DNA of 52,300 nt. Origin: Hofstenia miamia. Lineage: Eukaryota > Xenacoelomorpha > Acoela. Positions 34,530 to 45,120 of this stretch are shown in pieces. The position numbers and the translations under genes are program-made. Every line of letters starts with the position of its first letter. The stretch's first letter is position 1. The stretch is from the NCBI GenBank assembly GCA_004352715.1, contig SCFE01000091.1, forward strand, positions 1,729,078 through 1,781,377, given 5' to 3'. Below the pieces are notes generated by a model. That model saw nothing but the letters and a program-made list of their open reading frames with translations. It did not search any database and was not told the origin of the DNA.

Positions 34530-35060
34530 ATTTAGAAACAATAGAGCTGAACTTCATATTTAAACGGTTTTGATTTATTAAATCATCTTCAGATACAAAC
34601 TACACTTAATGTTTAAATATATATTTATTTCATTCCTTAAAATAAATTTAATAAAGAATTACTGCTTTTTTAATGTTCAGTAATTTTGATTTTTCAGTGT
34701 TGTTGATCACTGTAGCTTCTCAAATTTTGGTATTAGGTGTTTCCATAATTATATTAAAGTCTTCTGTTTTTGGTTGATGTAATGCATATAAATTTCTGAT
34801 CTTATGTGTCATGAAAGTTGTTCATTAATTCTTGCCATAAAATGTCGCTTAGTTTCTCTAATGTAGGAATATTCATTCTTCACAATCATATTTATACACA
34901 ATGGAAGAAACTAGGTTATTTTTGTTCTGGAAATATTTTAGGGTCTTTAAGGATGTTAAAATTTGTTTTATCAAGGATTTTTTAAGTGTTCTATTAATTG
35001 ATGAAGTATTTGATTTAAGTTTTTTAATGTTTGAATCAATGAACCAATAAATTTAAATAC
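34527..35060 (-). pseudogene. Penelope-like retroelement fragment, second copy (GIY-YIG end)
   Basis: The minus strand from about 35005 reads SNTSSINRTLKKSLIKQIL, a linker, then NNLVSSIVYKYDCEE (ending near 34880) and a stop. A frameshift leads to YIRETKRHFMARINEQLS (about 34868-34812). VYKY.C..(10)..YI.ETKRH...RI.E is the GIY-YIG nuclease pattern of Penelope-like elements; the expected glycine of YIG is arginine here. The C-terminal part continues in broken frames (HQPKTEDFNIIMETPNTKI). The fragment is bracketed by (TA)n tracts on both sides, the upstream one holding a 145-N gap, so the reverse transcriptase may be missing through truncation or lost in the gap. It has the same organisation as the copy at 9999-10560, but is diverged from it. 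Confidence 0.75.
34565..34592 (-). ncRNA. Hammerhead-ribozyme-like core, second copy, degenerate
   Basis: The minus strand reads CTGAAGA, a six-base hairpin (TGATTT, loop AAT, AAATCA overlapping), then AAAACCG. The invariant GAAA is AAAA, so this copy would be inactive. The position relative to the GIY-YIG region matches the copy at 10046-10074. Confidence 0.3.
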
Positions 35061-35065
<5 letters not shown>

Positions 35066-35097
<32 letters not shown>

Positions 35098-35258
35098 NNN
35101 NNNNNNNNNNNNNNNNNNNNNNNNNNNNNNNNNNNNNNNNNNNNNNNNNNNNNNNNNNNNNNNNNNNNNNNNNNNNNNNNNNNNNNNNNNNNNNNNNNNN
35201 NNNNNNNNNNNNNNNNNNNNNNNNNNNNNNNNNNNNNNNNNNATATATATATATATAT
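35066..35258. repeat. (TA)n microsatellite containing a 145-N gap
   Basis: TA tracts flank Ns at 35098-35242. Confidence 0.95.
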
Positions 35259-35284
35259 TATGAACACGCACAATCAGTTAAGGA

Positions 35285-35517
35285 CAGTGGCCTACGCAAG
35301 GAGACAGGTTTTTAAAACTGATTTTGATGGTTAAGCAAAAAAAATCGGTGAATGATTAAAAAAATTTGAAAACAAAGGTCTGGAATTAAATTGCATTTTT
35401 AGGATCTATTTTTTCAATATTTTCATAAGCTTTAGCGGGGCTTGTTCCCCGTTTTTGTGAATCACTTGATCACGACTGGAGATGTACCCTCGGCAAAAAA
35501 TCCTGCGTATGCCCCTA
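35285..35517. mobile_element. hAT-type MITE, 233 bp, related to 735-944
   Basis: The left end is CAGTGGCCTACGCAAGGA. The right end, reverse-complemented, is TAGGGGCATACGCAGGATT. Both fit the hAT YARNG pattern at their outer bases. Flanking octamers gttaagga and actaaaga match at 5 of 8, a decayed target-site duplication. The interior shares ordered words with the 735-944 copy (tgcattttta near tattttttcaatattttc), so both belong to one family. This copy has an extra palindromic insert (ggggcttgttcccc). Confidence 0.75.
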
Positions 35518-36105
35518 ACTAAAGACGCATTTCAAATGTCATATTTTTTGCTGTAATATTTTCTCATTCACAATGCTTTTCCAATGAAAATATAACGCAC
35601 TAAAAAGCAGCATATGAAGTTTTTTTAAAATGCACTCTTACATTAACATCAATTTGCAATGAAATTTTTTAAATTGACTGGCAAACTTGCAAAGTTGAAA
35701 ATTCAATTACATGTAATCGATGCATTTTGCGAATAATCGGATCTTAAAATTTATCACTTTATTCAATTTTAACAGATTAATTTGTTTTCCCGCACAAATT
35801 ATTTATTGGAATGAAATTTCAGGATTTTAGATTATTATCAAAAAGAATACATAAAAAATTTTAGCAATGAAAATATCATGCACTTCAACTTATTTAAGCC
35901 AAATCAAGACCTACTTTTATTAAGTCCTGACCAAATTTACTTTAAATATAGAATGGTATACCGTTCTGGTCATAATTCACTTGGCATTTGAAAAAATTCT
36001 CAAATACGCGTGGACGTGCAAATACGTGAATGTATTTTGGTGTAAATGGTATTATTTACTCACAACCATTAAGCAAATTGCCTTAGTGGAATCCCTAGCA
36101 TTCTT
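35518..36105. other. Unannotated AT-rich sequence
   Basis: No gene or repeat recognised. Confidence 0.6.
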
Positions 36106-36351
36106 GTGGTGTATATCAACACACACTTGTTAAACATCTGTTGTTTTTTAGGGATAAAAGGCAAAAAACATTTACACCACATTAGGGCGCAAATTGTTAC
36201 TGTGCATTGCACAGGCATGTTAAATCGTGCTATTTCTCTTTCTTTCATAATCGGTTACGCACCAGAAGCCACCATTCTTCACTTTCATCATACTTCGGTT
36301 CCTTTACCCATCGAAAACGCAGTTGAACACTTCGTTTCAAAACCCAAGTAA
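36106..36351 (+). CDS. Unrecognised 81-codon open frame preceded by a splice-acceptor-like site
   Basis: The frame ends at TAA 36349-36351. Its first part overlaps a T-rich tract ending in ttgttttttag at about 36150, a good acceptor. From there the product reads GIKGKKHLHHIRAQIVTVHC and ends in HFHHTSVPLPIENAVEHF. Base composition is locally more balanced than the neighbourhood. This could be a lone exon or a remnant. I know no family for it. Confidence 0.2.
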   Translation: MVYINTHLLNICCFLGIKGKKHLHHIRAQIVTVHCTGMLNRAISLSFIIGYAPEATILHFHHTSVPLPIENAVEHFVSKPK

Positions 36352-37024
36352 AAGTCCTTTTGATATAAGGCAGGATTAATCCCTATGATGGATCCTACAT
36401 CATAGTAGCTGATTTTCCTGCGAGTGTTACTAAATTGTGTCGTGTTCGCACTATTCAGGCTCTATACGTCTTCAAATGCATGATTGCAGTTGTTTCCAAC
36501 ATGATGTGCTGCTATGTCATCAATCATGGCAAATAAATTATCGTTGAAAGCTAATGACATCAATGTTTTGGGTCCTTGACAAGCTAACTTGAAAATTGTT
36601 TAAAAATAGTGAAAGGAAAGTTGCCGATCATAGTCGCACATCATATAGTGGAATGATTGACGTGAATTTGTTCATGTCAACACTCAGCTATTTGGTATTC
36701 GGCTGCTGTGTTTGCCACAAAAAATGGACACAAAAATACTTACTAAGTAGTTTGAACTATTATATGCTGTGTTATGTTTTCTTGTGCAAGGTAGTTAGTA
36801 TCAGTGTCAGTCATCTCTAGTATTTTCGTATTGTTAAGGGGTGGAAAGTGAATTATGATCACAACTGTATATATTCGAAATGTGCGGGTAGATATTTTTT
36901 AATGCTCGTTAAATAATTAATTTCTTATTTCCACCCACACGAAAGGAAATTCTTTTTGTTGCTAAGAAAATACTATATAAACTAACAATTTTTGTACATA
37001 ATTTGTACTTACTATATGGTAATG

Positions 37025-37029
<5 letters not shown>
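36352..37029. other. Unannotated sequence
   Basis: A 74-codon plus-strand frame (36596-36820) with CCVCHKKW shows no recognisable domain. Nothing else is seen. Confidence 0.5.

Positions 37030-37067
<38 letters not shown>
37030..37067. repeat. (TA)n microsatellite
   Basis: Uninterrupted TA dinucleotides. Confidence 0.95.
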
Positions 37068-37070
<3 letters not shown>

Positions 37071-37289
37071 GAATCCTTTTAGACAGTTGCAATAGGACGC
37101 ATGCATATCTTAGTTTCAAACGATTAAAAGTTGGGACGATCTTCTAAAATATTAATTTGTAGTATTAGTCTTTTTAGTTTTTAAATATTGAAGAAACTCT
37201 TTTTCGTATATCTAAGGTGTCTTTTATTGCCCTTTGGTATGTATTTATCCATATTTAGATTATATTTCCCTTGGATAATGTATATGAGT

Positions 37290-37830
37290 ATGTAAATATT
37301 CTTTAAAGGTTCTAATCGTGATATATCATCATGATCTCTAAAAATCTACTTAGTAAGAATTTTTGAACTCTCTCAATTCTATGCGCATTAGGCAGATTGT
37401 AGTGCCAGACAGGTGATTTATAAAGAAGAATATATATACCACTGTTTTTCTTGTAATTGGTTTGATATGATAGGGTAACTGATTGTTTATTTTATAAAAT
37501 CCTGTGTAACAATGTTTGAAATGTGTGTATTCAAAGTAAGTTTTTTACTGATGTGAATGCCAAGATCCTTAGCTATTGTGATATCTAATTTCATACATTG
37601 AAATACGTATGCGAATATTTCACTCTTACCAAAGTTTTTGCTGAAGCACTTCAAAATTTTTAATGTCGTAGGATCAATTGGGGGAATCCTTTGATCCTCT
37701 GCAAGAAGATAAACAAGGCTATAAAACTCTAATAATGGTACATCATTAATCATAATAAGAAAAAGAAGTGGCCCAAAACACCTTCCTAGTCCAATTTCAC
37801 TAGAGATATTAATTTCGTATCCATGAAAGG
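37290..37830 (-). pseudogene. LINE reverse transcriptase fragment (CR1/jockey-like), second
   Basis: The minus strand opens with GRCFGPLLFLIMINDVP (about 37790-37740), matching the G.VLGPLLF...INDLP box of LINE reverse transcriptases. YLLAEDQRI stands where FADDTKI is expected, so the catalytic aspartate pair is altered. KDLGIHISKKLTLNTHISNI follows, the usual DLGV..D..L....HI segment. After stops, LLYKSPVWHYNLPNAHRIER then VQKFLL (37420-37350) match the Y.SPVW......D...IE.VQ region. The order is correct along about 500 bp, with several stops. It is a truncated dead copy, unrelated at close range to the fragment at 25.0-25.7 kb. Confidence 0.75.
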
Positions 37831-40033
37831 AACGGTTTGAGTTCTATTAGTTAGATAGGAATGAAATAATTTTAGTATAATACAAAAAATTCTCTCTCTC
37901 CTATATATATATATATATTCAAAATAGGCACAATCACAACATGCTTAAGATTTTTGCGATTTTTCGCTTAAAAACGCTTGCAATATGTTAGTCAGCTGAG
38001 CATCTGTTACTTTCAGAGTTGGAAATGAATAGGGCCTTTAATGATTCTGGACTAAAATTTACCTGCCTGCACTGCATGTATAAATACATTTGATTGTAAT
38101 ATTTATTTTTAGAGATAAAAATCGTCGTTAAATGTACTTCAAAATGCCTAAGTGAAATTTAAGCATAAAATTTTGACAGGTTCCCTACTTCAAGATTTGC
38201 TTTTATTAAATGAAATACTATGAAATCTTTGGACACATGAAATGTGTTAATTTTTAAATACCCTGTAAATTTCAGGATGTCTGTCTTTTGCCTTCATATT
38301 TGCTGCAATTTTTTTGACTGTTTGTCAAAATAAATTGATTTTGCAACGCCGGATACATTTACTAGCAAATTGATTAAAGCGTCTAAAAAGCATTTGTCTT
38401 CACACTCAAAGACGATGGGACGCTGATGGATTTACACAAATATTGATGTAGACCAATAGGATTTGCTTGCAGAAGTTTATCGGTATGTTTTTATAAGTAT
38501 TACGGTGCAAGGAAATTTAATGTTTCAGGTTTTGAATAAACACCATTTGTGTTCATTCGCATGGCCTTGAGCTGTATAAAATTGCCTTGAATCATTTCCG
38601 TAATTGTCTCAAGTCTCCTCATCATAATGAAATTTGACGATTCGAGTCTCATAGGATTTTAACTAATCAAACATAATTGCCGCGATATATGCATTACTTG
38701 TAATTAATTTCTTCAAAGTGAGTGCTTATTTCTAATAACGCATGACATACTGTAGCATTTACCATACCCTAGCTTATGCTAACAATAATTGTATTTTATT
38801 AGAAAAAATTTAAGCTTGTAGATGCGAAGCCATATTTTTCAGAATTCATATTGTGAAATTATACGTTCTGTTTGGGACGGATAGTTTTAATGTAGAAAAG
38901 TGTATGCATGTTTGCTTAACCGCAATTACCCACTGTTACCCATTAGTAACATTGTATTTATCTATTAATTTAAAGTAACAGAAATTGATAAATTTATAAT
39001 TTGAATATCGCACAAAACATCTAAAGCATTGTAATAGCTAGGGTTATATTTCATTTGAATACGGTGTTTTTTAAGGATATCCCGCACTTTCAGTTAGTGG
39101 TAGATAGAATTTTAAAATTTACATACCATCATCTTGCCAGTATTAGCGTTGGAATATTTCAATAAAAGACGGTTAGTCTTAAACTCATCGTTATCATTGC
39201 TTTGTCGATTTTAAAAGAAGCGTTGCGAATTAAACACTCGTAATTTATTCTTTAACCAAAAAAGATAAGGACTTAAAAAGAACCATCGTTTCCTTTTAAA
39301 AATATAGGCATTCCTAGTTATCAACATCACAAACACAAAACAATAAATAATATTGGGTATTAAATCTAAAATATAACATAACTATTTTTTTCCAAGACAT
39401 TATTTTTCAACTTGAAGGTGTTTCATGAATTTTTACTTTGGTTATTTCAATGGTTAAATATTTCATTTCAACTTGGTAAATTATTTGCTTTATGTCGGAA
39501 ATTAGCATACTATTGAAGAATGCGTAATAAAGTCTTATTTGTTTTATTAGTCAATAAATATTGCAATTTCATACAAAATGCTAGCATAAAATTGCATCGT
39601 TTCCAGGTGATCTTTGAATTGTGAAAACACATCAATAATGCAGGATAGAACAAGTATCCGTTCAGATCGTGCCATACAACAGGTCTTGCAAAATGAATTC
39701 AAATGAAGTATGTAGTAAATTTGAAGTTTTAAGCGCAATTTAAATGAAAATTGTTGAATGATAAAACTCTAGCATTCCGATCCTACTATTGAGTTTTTGT
39801 CATGAGCCTTATTTACATGCAGAAGATAAAGTTGTTGACTCTACTTTTCAAGTTTCACAATGTAGTAAATTTCATCTTAGATAACTAGCTTTTCTATGTG
39901 ATAACGTAGAATTAATCAGGAGATTTAAATTCTCGAGTTCTATACTAAATTCCACACTTTTTTATATACATCATTTTCTTTTGCATAAAGAATTGAACGG
40001 ATGGTACTTTTTAAGTGTTTTGGAATTTTATGG
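37831..40033. other. Unannotated AT-rich sequence with a short TA run at 37901-37917
   Basis: About 2.2 kb without a recognised gene, RNA or repeat family. Confidence 0.55.
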
Positions 40034-40294
40034 CAAAACAAAATGAGTGGAATTTCTAAAAAATCAATTTATATAAAAATTTTCGAACTCGTCCTACTTC
40101 TTGAATGAGGGGGATTTACTTTTTTCCTTTCGGCTTTGTGGTTAAGAATGATTATGAACAATATTTTTTATTTAAAAAAACCCAACCATTTTTTACGCAT
40201 CGAGTATCAATGAAGCAAAAACAACAAATCTTTGACTGAAATTACTCTTATTATGAGTAATTCAAATTTAAGAGAATGGACACGAATACAATGA

Positions 40295-40902
40295 TCAAGA
40301 AATCTGTGTGGCAAACACATTACCGTATTCTTCAAGACATAAGTACCATCTTCTGATGATTGATTCAACATCCGACCAGTAGAAGTCTTGTGGTATTCTT
40401 CTGACAGTAGTCCTGATGGCATCCTTGAGATCCTGTATGTCATTGAAGTTTCGGCAGTGTATTCTGCCTTTGAAGTTACCACAGAATGCAAAATCGACTA
40501 GGGAAAGATCNNNNNNNNNNNNNNNNNNNNNGATTCAACATCCGACCAGTAGAAGTCTTGTGGTATTCTTCTGACAGTAGTCCTGATGGCATCCTTGAGA
40601 TCCTGTATGTCATTGAAGTTTCGGCAGTGTATTCTGCCTTTGAAGTTACCACAGAATGCAAAATCGACTAGGGAAAGATCGGGTCAATACGCTGACCAAG
40701 CCAATGCCCCTCCGCGTGAAGCTAGCCGTCCAGGAAACTTCGAGTTGAGAAGCAAGAGAGTTTCATGAACAGTATGTGACATCGCTCCATCTTGCTTGAA
40801 TATTGTTGATGACAATTTTTGCCTTGTTTTGAGCTGAGGAATTACGTAGTCATTCAACATGCATGGTCGTGATCCTGAGTGGATAATAAGGTTGGAATAC
40901 AA
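40295..40902 (-). pseudogene. C-terminal half of a Tc1/mariner-type DDE transposase
   Basis: From 40902 the minus strand encodes VIPQLKTRQKL, then FKQDGAMSHTVHETLLLLN and KFPGRLASRGG. These match the W.QQDGA..HTA..T..LL...FP.R.ISR block holding the second catalytic aspartate. A TGA (40686-40684) sits just before PDLSLVDFAFCGNFK, where the family has SPDLTPLDFFLWG with the third acid. IQDLKDAIRTTVRRIPQDF follows, and the frame ends at TGA 40297-40295 after IIRRWYLCLEE. The middle is duplicated in the assembly (40362-40531 is redundant), so the true coding length is about 146 codons. The N-terminal DNA-binding domain and first aspartate are missing. Confidence 0.8.
40362..40680. other. Assembly join: 149-bp sequence repeated on both sides of 21 Ns
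   Basis: Bases 40362-40510 recur as 40532-40680, separated by Ns at 40511-40531. The transposase reads straight through if one copy and the Ns are removed, which supports an unmerged contig overlap. Confidence 0.9.
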
Positions 40903-41100
40903 ATATTTGATATTACTGTCAGTTTATGAGGGAGTATATATATTGTCCTCTTTAAATAAAAAAATTGTTCATAACCAACCATAACCACTAAGTTGAAATG
41001 AAAAAATTAAATTCCCCTCATTCAAGAAGTAGGAGGAATTCGAAAATGTTCTTATAAATATGAAGTGATTTTTTAGAAATTACAAGAATTTTGTTTACAG

Positions 41101-41438
41101 CAAATGGAAAACTTAATTTACACTGACTTTGTATAAATTTAATAAATATCAGTTTCTTAGCTGTATAAATTGATGAATTAAATAGTCTTTCTACGGAAAG
41201 AGTCCTACCATGTGATTCAATCATTATATTGTTATGCCATGTGTCATTGGATTGCTGAACAATCGTAAATGATGAAATGTATAAAGCGTTGTGTAACTGA
41301 ATAGGGTATTTCCATGTTGATGTTACTAAAACTCTCAATCAACATTTTTTACTTTGAATTCAATAATATTTTCTATTGGCTACAAAGCAAGGGCATTCTA
41401 TAAAAATCTTGGTGTCTAATTTGGGAATTTCAATATGA
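41101..41438. other. Unannotated sequence
   Basis: Covered by most of a 106-codon minus-strand frame (41018-41338) with no recognised motif. Confidence 0.5.
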
Positions 41439-42490
41439 GCTTTTGATATGGAGCTTACACTTACAAGCTAGTAGAATACCGGAGAAACTGCAACTGTGGG
41501 GGCTTGAACTTTCACCCCTCCTGTGTTTTTTAAAAAATGTTTCTATTTCTAATTATAAAAAAACTGGTAATGTTAAAAAATATGAGCTTCCACTTACATT
41601 AATTTTGGCTTTATACAAGTAAGTACACACTTACAACCTTGCGCGCAATCTTTCTTTATTGAATGAGGTGCAGAACCAAAAGTTGTAAGTATGCACTCGA
41701 TTCCAACTTTGTTGTGAACTTTTTAATTCATATATTACGATTGTGTCATTTCTTACAAAGAATTAAGCAGCTTAGCGTCCGTTTTAAAGGACAAACCGTT
41801 TTTTTACATTTACAAAAAATTTTCTTCAAGCCGATTTCCAAATTTGAAAATCTTGGAGCATTGGTAGGTCTATTGGGGAACATACATTAATGCAATGTTG
41901 AAAATGTTTATTAAAGCTTATTGCTGTGACAGAGATTGTTGATTAGATTAACAAGTTTTTCTAGAAATTTTCGAATTTTTGAAAAAGATTGATATTCTTT
42001 CCATACCTAGTGTTAATGTGTTTAGAAGGTTTTGAGTCCCTGGAGTCAAAAAATAACTTTGACTTTTTCTTAACATGTGCAAAGATATTCCAAACCCATT
42101 GAGTCGTGCCATGCGCAAAATCAGAGGTCGCGGGGCCAATGAGACTCTCCTATTTCACGTGGAGCTTTCAGATTGATAATACTATTAATAGTTTTTGAGC
42201 TATAAGCATTTAAAAAATTTTTATAGGATCATGAAAATGTTTAAGAAATCCCCAGGCTGTTTAAGGTTAACCGCGCAATATTATTTACTAATTAAAATTC
42301 AGGCTGCTTGATTGCATTGGTTGTAGTGTATTTTACTGGTAGGTTTAATTTATAAAAATGGCAATATATATAATTCAACCAAAAGTTTTGCACAATGTTG
42401 GAAGTGTGCACGCAAAATGTTTTTGCTGTGAACTTTATAATTACCGGTACCCAAAAAGTTGTGCCTAAAGTTGTAAGTGTTTACGCTACT
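41439..42490. repeat. Clustered CACTTACAAC / GTTGTAAGTG words and a diverged direct repeat
   Basis: The word cacttacaa or its complement appears at 41458, 41591 (cacttacat), 41628, 41682 (gttgtaagta) and 42470 (gttgtaagtg). Blocks at about 41676-41728 and 42379-42443 are diverged direct repeats: ccaaaagtt, ...gtgcac/gcactc, tgttgtgaacttt/tgctgtgaacttt. It could be an unidentified element with terminal direct or inverted repeats, or a decayed tandem array. Minus-strand frame 41948-42139 lies inside and is not recognised. Confidence 0.4.
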
Positions 42491-43998
42491 TAAGCCATCA
42501 AATTATTTAAAACATATTAAGTTTCTAGGCAGATTTCAGGAAGTCATTTAGTGCACCACAAATACAAATGTTTATTTTAAAAAAAACCTAAACGTTAACT
42601 AGTTTCTCTTTAATATTTGAATAAAGTTTTTCAGCGTGTGCTTTTTCAAGCTCTAAGCAATATCATTTTTGTGTTTCTTAAAGTAATTTTTTCAAGATTA
42701 ACTTTGCATTTTAAATCTTAAAATAATCATAATCCTTGTTCAATTATTGACATATATATATAGGTTGCTGAAAAAGTGGGCAATTTCATTTGTTTGGATC
42801 TAATATTAAAAACTCCTTAACACTTAAAATTTAGTGAATCCAATTTTTTTCTCACGAATGTTGTCGCATTAATAGAAAATTTGAGGAACATTTATTGACA
42901 CGCAATCGGAACATTATTGGGAAATACTTATTACGCCATTTATCACATTACAGGAATATTCCAAGAAATATTATCGGAACTTGGATCTTCTTTTATGGTT
43001 TGGGAGACTTTGTCCGGCATGAGGTAGTTGAAATGATGTAAAATATTTATCATGATGTTAATTAATAACATGATGAATTGGAATGTAATCACTCTCGATT
43101 AGACGCGGCTTTAAACTTGGAAGGCTAAATTTCTGCACAAATCATAAGAAACATATTACGCGTTCCTTTACTGCAATTTAAATGTTCGGATGCCTTGAAT
43201 GCTAATTTAATTTTCCTAAGCTCAAATAATTAAAACATAATTGCTTCGGCAATTAGAGAATATTTTATCTCAATTATTATTTCTGGTCTACTCGAGGAAC
43301 TGTAAATGCTATACAGCGAAGCAATACTTTTAAGGTGTGTATGTTTTGATTTTTCTTACTTTAGGCGTTTTCTGCGATGTACCGGTTTATTGTGAATTGA
43401 TCGTCTTTTAATATATGTAAATTATGAATTATGCGTTTGTAGAAATAATATTGGAAATTCAAATGTTCGTAAAAATTTCTTGTGTATTGCTTAACGTGAG
43501 TTTGACAGGCATATTTTTAATTGTTACTAATTTTATTATTTTCGAAGATTCCAATAATTCTATACTCGTATGATTTGCAAAAATGATTTATTCAGTTGTT
43601 ATTTTATTCAATTTCAAACAGGATTTCATTCAATAATACATGGTGAGATTGAATCCAGTTTAATAAATGGGTCCAAGCTCATCCGTTTCAAATTTAGTAC
43701 TAAAAATGTAATTTAAAAGCTTTCTCATAATTATTGGTAAAATCCAAACAGTGGTAGCCAATTCAAAATCCCAATGAAAAATTGCAATTCAATGGAGCGA
43801 CCAAACCAATTTGCAATTCTGGAGGCATTATTATATTAAAGAAGAAATTTTCGAAAATAGTACTGTAGTGAACAACTGATTTCGAAGTTTTTCTCATTAA
43901 TTTTCCGCATGGATAATCATATTTTCATTTCAATATAAAAACACTAATTTTCTAAAACTACAATTACAATATTTTCTAGAATTTATAAAATGTTTAAT
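42491..43998. other. Unannotated; one mariner-TIR-like word near 42762
   Basis: After a short TA run, taggttgctgaaaaagtggg at about 42762 resembles the outer bases of some mariner inverted repeats. No partner was found. The rest is featureless. Confidence 0.4.
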
Positions 43999-44699
43999 CA
44001 GGAGCGTAGCTAAGGATTAACAGCATCGCTAAGCATTTTGCGTACCTACCACTACTACCATTTCTCCAATTTATACCGATTATCGAGGTTTCTAGTGACG
44101 TTTCTGCTTGATAATGCAAATTAATATTTGGAACTCCTGTTTTGGGTAATTGAAATCAATTATGAATTTGCGGTGAATTTTGATTTTCCTATAATATATA
44201 GCTTTGTCAGTGGCGTCATTGAATGGTGTGGTGGCATTGGGTCCTCAAATGGCAAAAAATAGAAGCAACGCATCTTAAAAGTAATTCGAAAGAAATATGT
44301 GACCCCAAGTTTGGAATGTGAAGCATTTTAGTGCTCCAGAATACCAAAATATAAGTAATATAAGTAATTGCATAAATATATAAAAAATTGGCCCCGATAT
44401 TTGAAAATACAATTTTAATAATTAATTAGGAGGCACTATTTCATACTTTTTAATAAAGTAATAATTTGATGCAAAAAGTGAGAAGTTCTACCGAATTTGC
44501 CAACTAAGTCCCACATTTTATGCAGTGGAAAAGTTCATGTCAATTATGCGTATATATAAAATTGTCCAGAAACCTAGTGTACTCACATATAGAGATATGC
44601 AATCAAGTTGAAGAGATATTTTACAAAATTTCGAATAAATAAATTGAAAAACTACATGATTGAATTAGGCCTACCTACAAATGGAAACAGTGACCAATA

Positions 44700-44738
<39 letters not shown>

Positions 44739-44844
44739 TATTTATATATAAATATATTTATATATAATGGATAAAGAACATGCGTATTATTGGAAAATTT
44801 GTTCCCCCTAAAATATTCATGCCTCCCCTAGCTTAGCTCCGCTG
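43999..44844. mobile_element. Candidate hAT-like element, ends only
   Basis: The left end CAGGAGCGTAGCTAAGG and the right end, reverse-complemented CAGCGGAGCTAAGCTAGGGG, resemble each other as inverted repeats. A third hAT-like start, CAGTGGCGTCATTGAATGG, occurs inside at 44209. Flanking octamers do not match, so these may be ends of different copies or a nested insertion. A TA tract lies within, at 44701-44766. Confidence 0.35.
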
Positions 44845-45120
44845 AGGTGATGAATGCAATGCCGGTTTCTTTGGCTGTCCTCAATTTGAATGGAGGAGAT
44901 TTTAAAAATTCGTAAGTGCGGTTCTTAACATGTGATTGCAATCAAAATGTTTTTAGCGCAGTTTTTCTCTTTCAGCTGCATCTAGAAGCTCCTTTCAATT
45001 GATTTAATTTGAAATTATTGCATTTTATAACGCAGTTTAATTCAGTATTTTTGTTAATTGTCTGCAAATGACAGTTGAGATTTTAATATAATAGATGAGA
45101 AAATGTACAATTCAATTTAA

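Larger units (their letters stand above)
40034..41100 (-). mobile_element. Tc1/mariner-superfamily transposon with long inverted repeats, internally deleted
   Basis: Bases 40034-40180 and 40948-41100 are inverted copies of each other at roughly 80% identity, including exact stretches such as cctacttcttgaatgaggg and aatttctaaaaaatca. Similarity may extend some 25 bp further outward on both sides. Between them lies the C-terminal part of a transposase on the minus strand. After removing the 170-bp assembly duplication, the element is about 0.9 kb, too short for a complete transposase, so it is a deletion derivative. I could not find the TA target-site duplication with certainty. Confidence 0.75.

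Noticed and set aside
40476-40661. Second copy of the MHSVVTSKAEYT frame
   Set aside because: Product of the duplicated contig end, and not the true transposase frame, which is another minus-strand frame.
42762-42790. Mariner terminal inverted repeat
   Set aside because: Resembles mariner ends, but no inverted partner or transposase was found nearby, so it is recorded only as a weak similarity.
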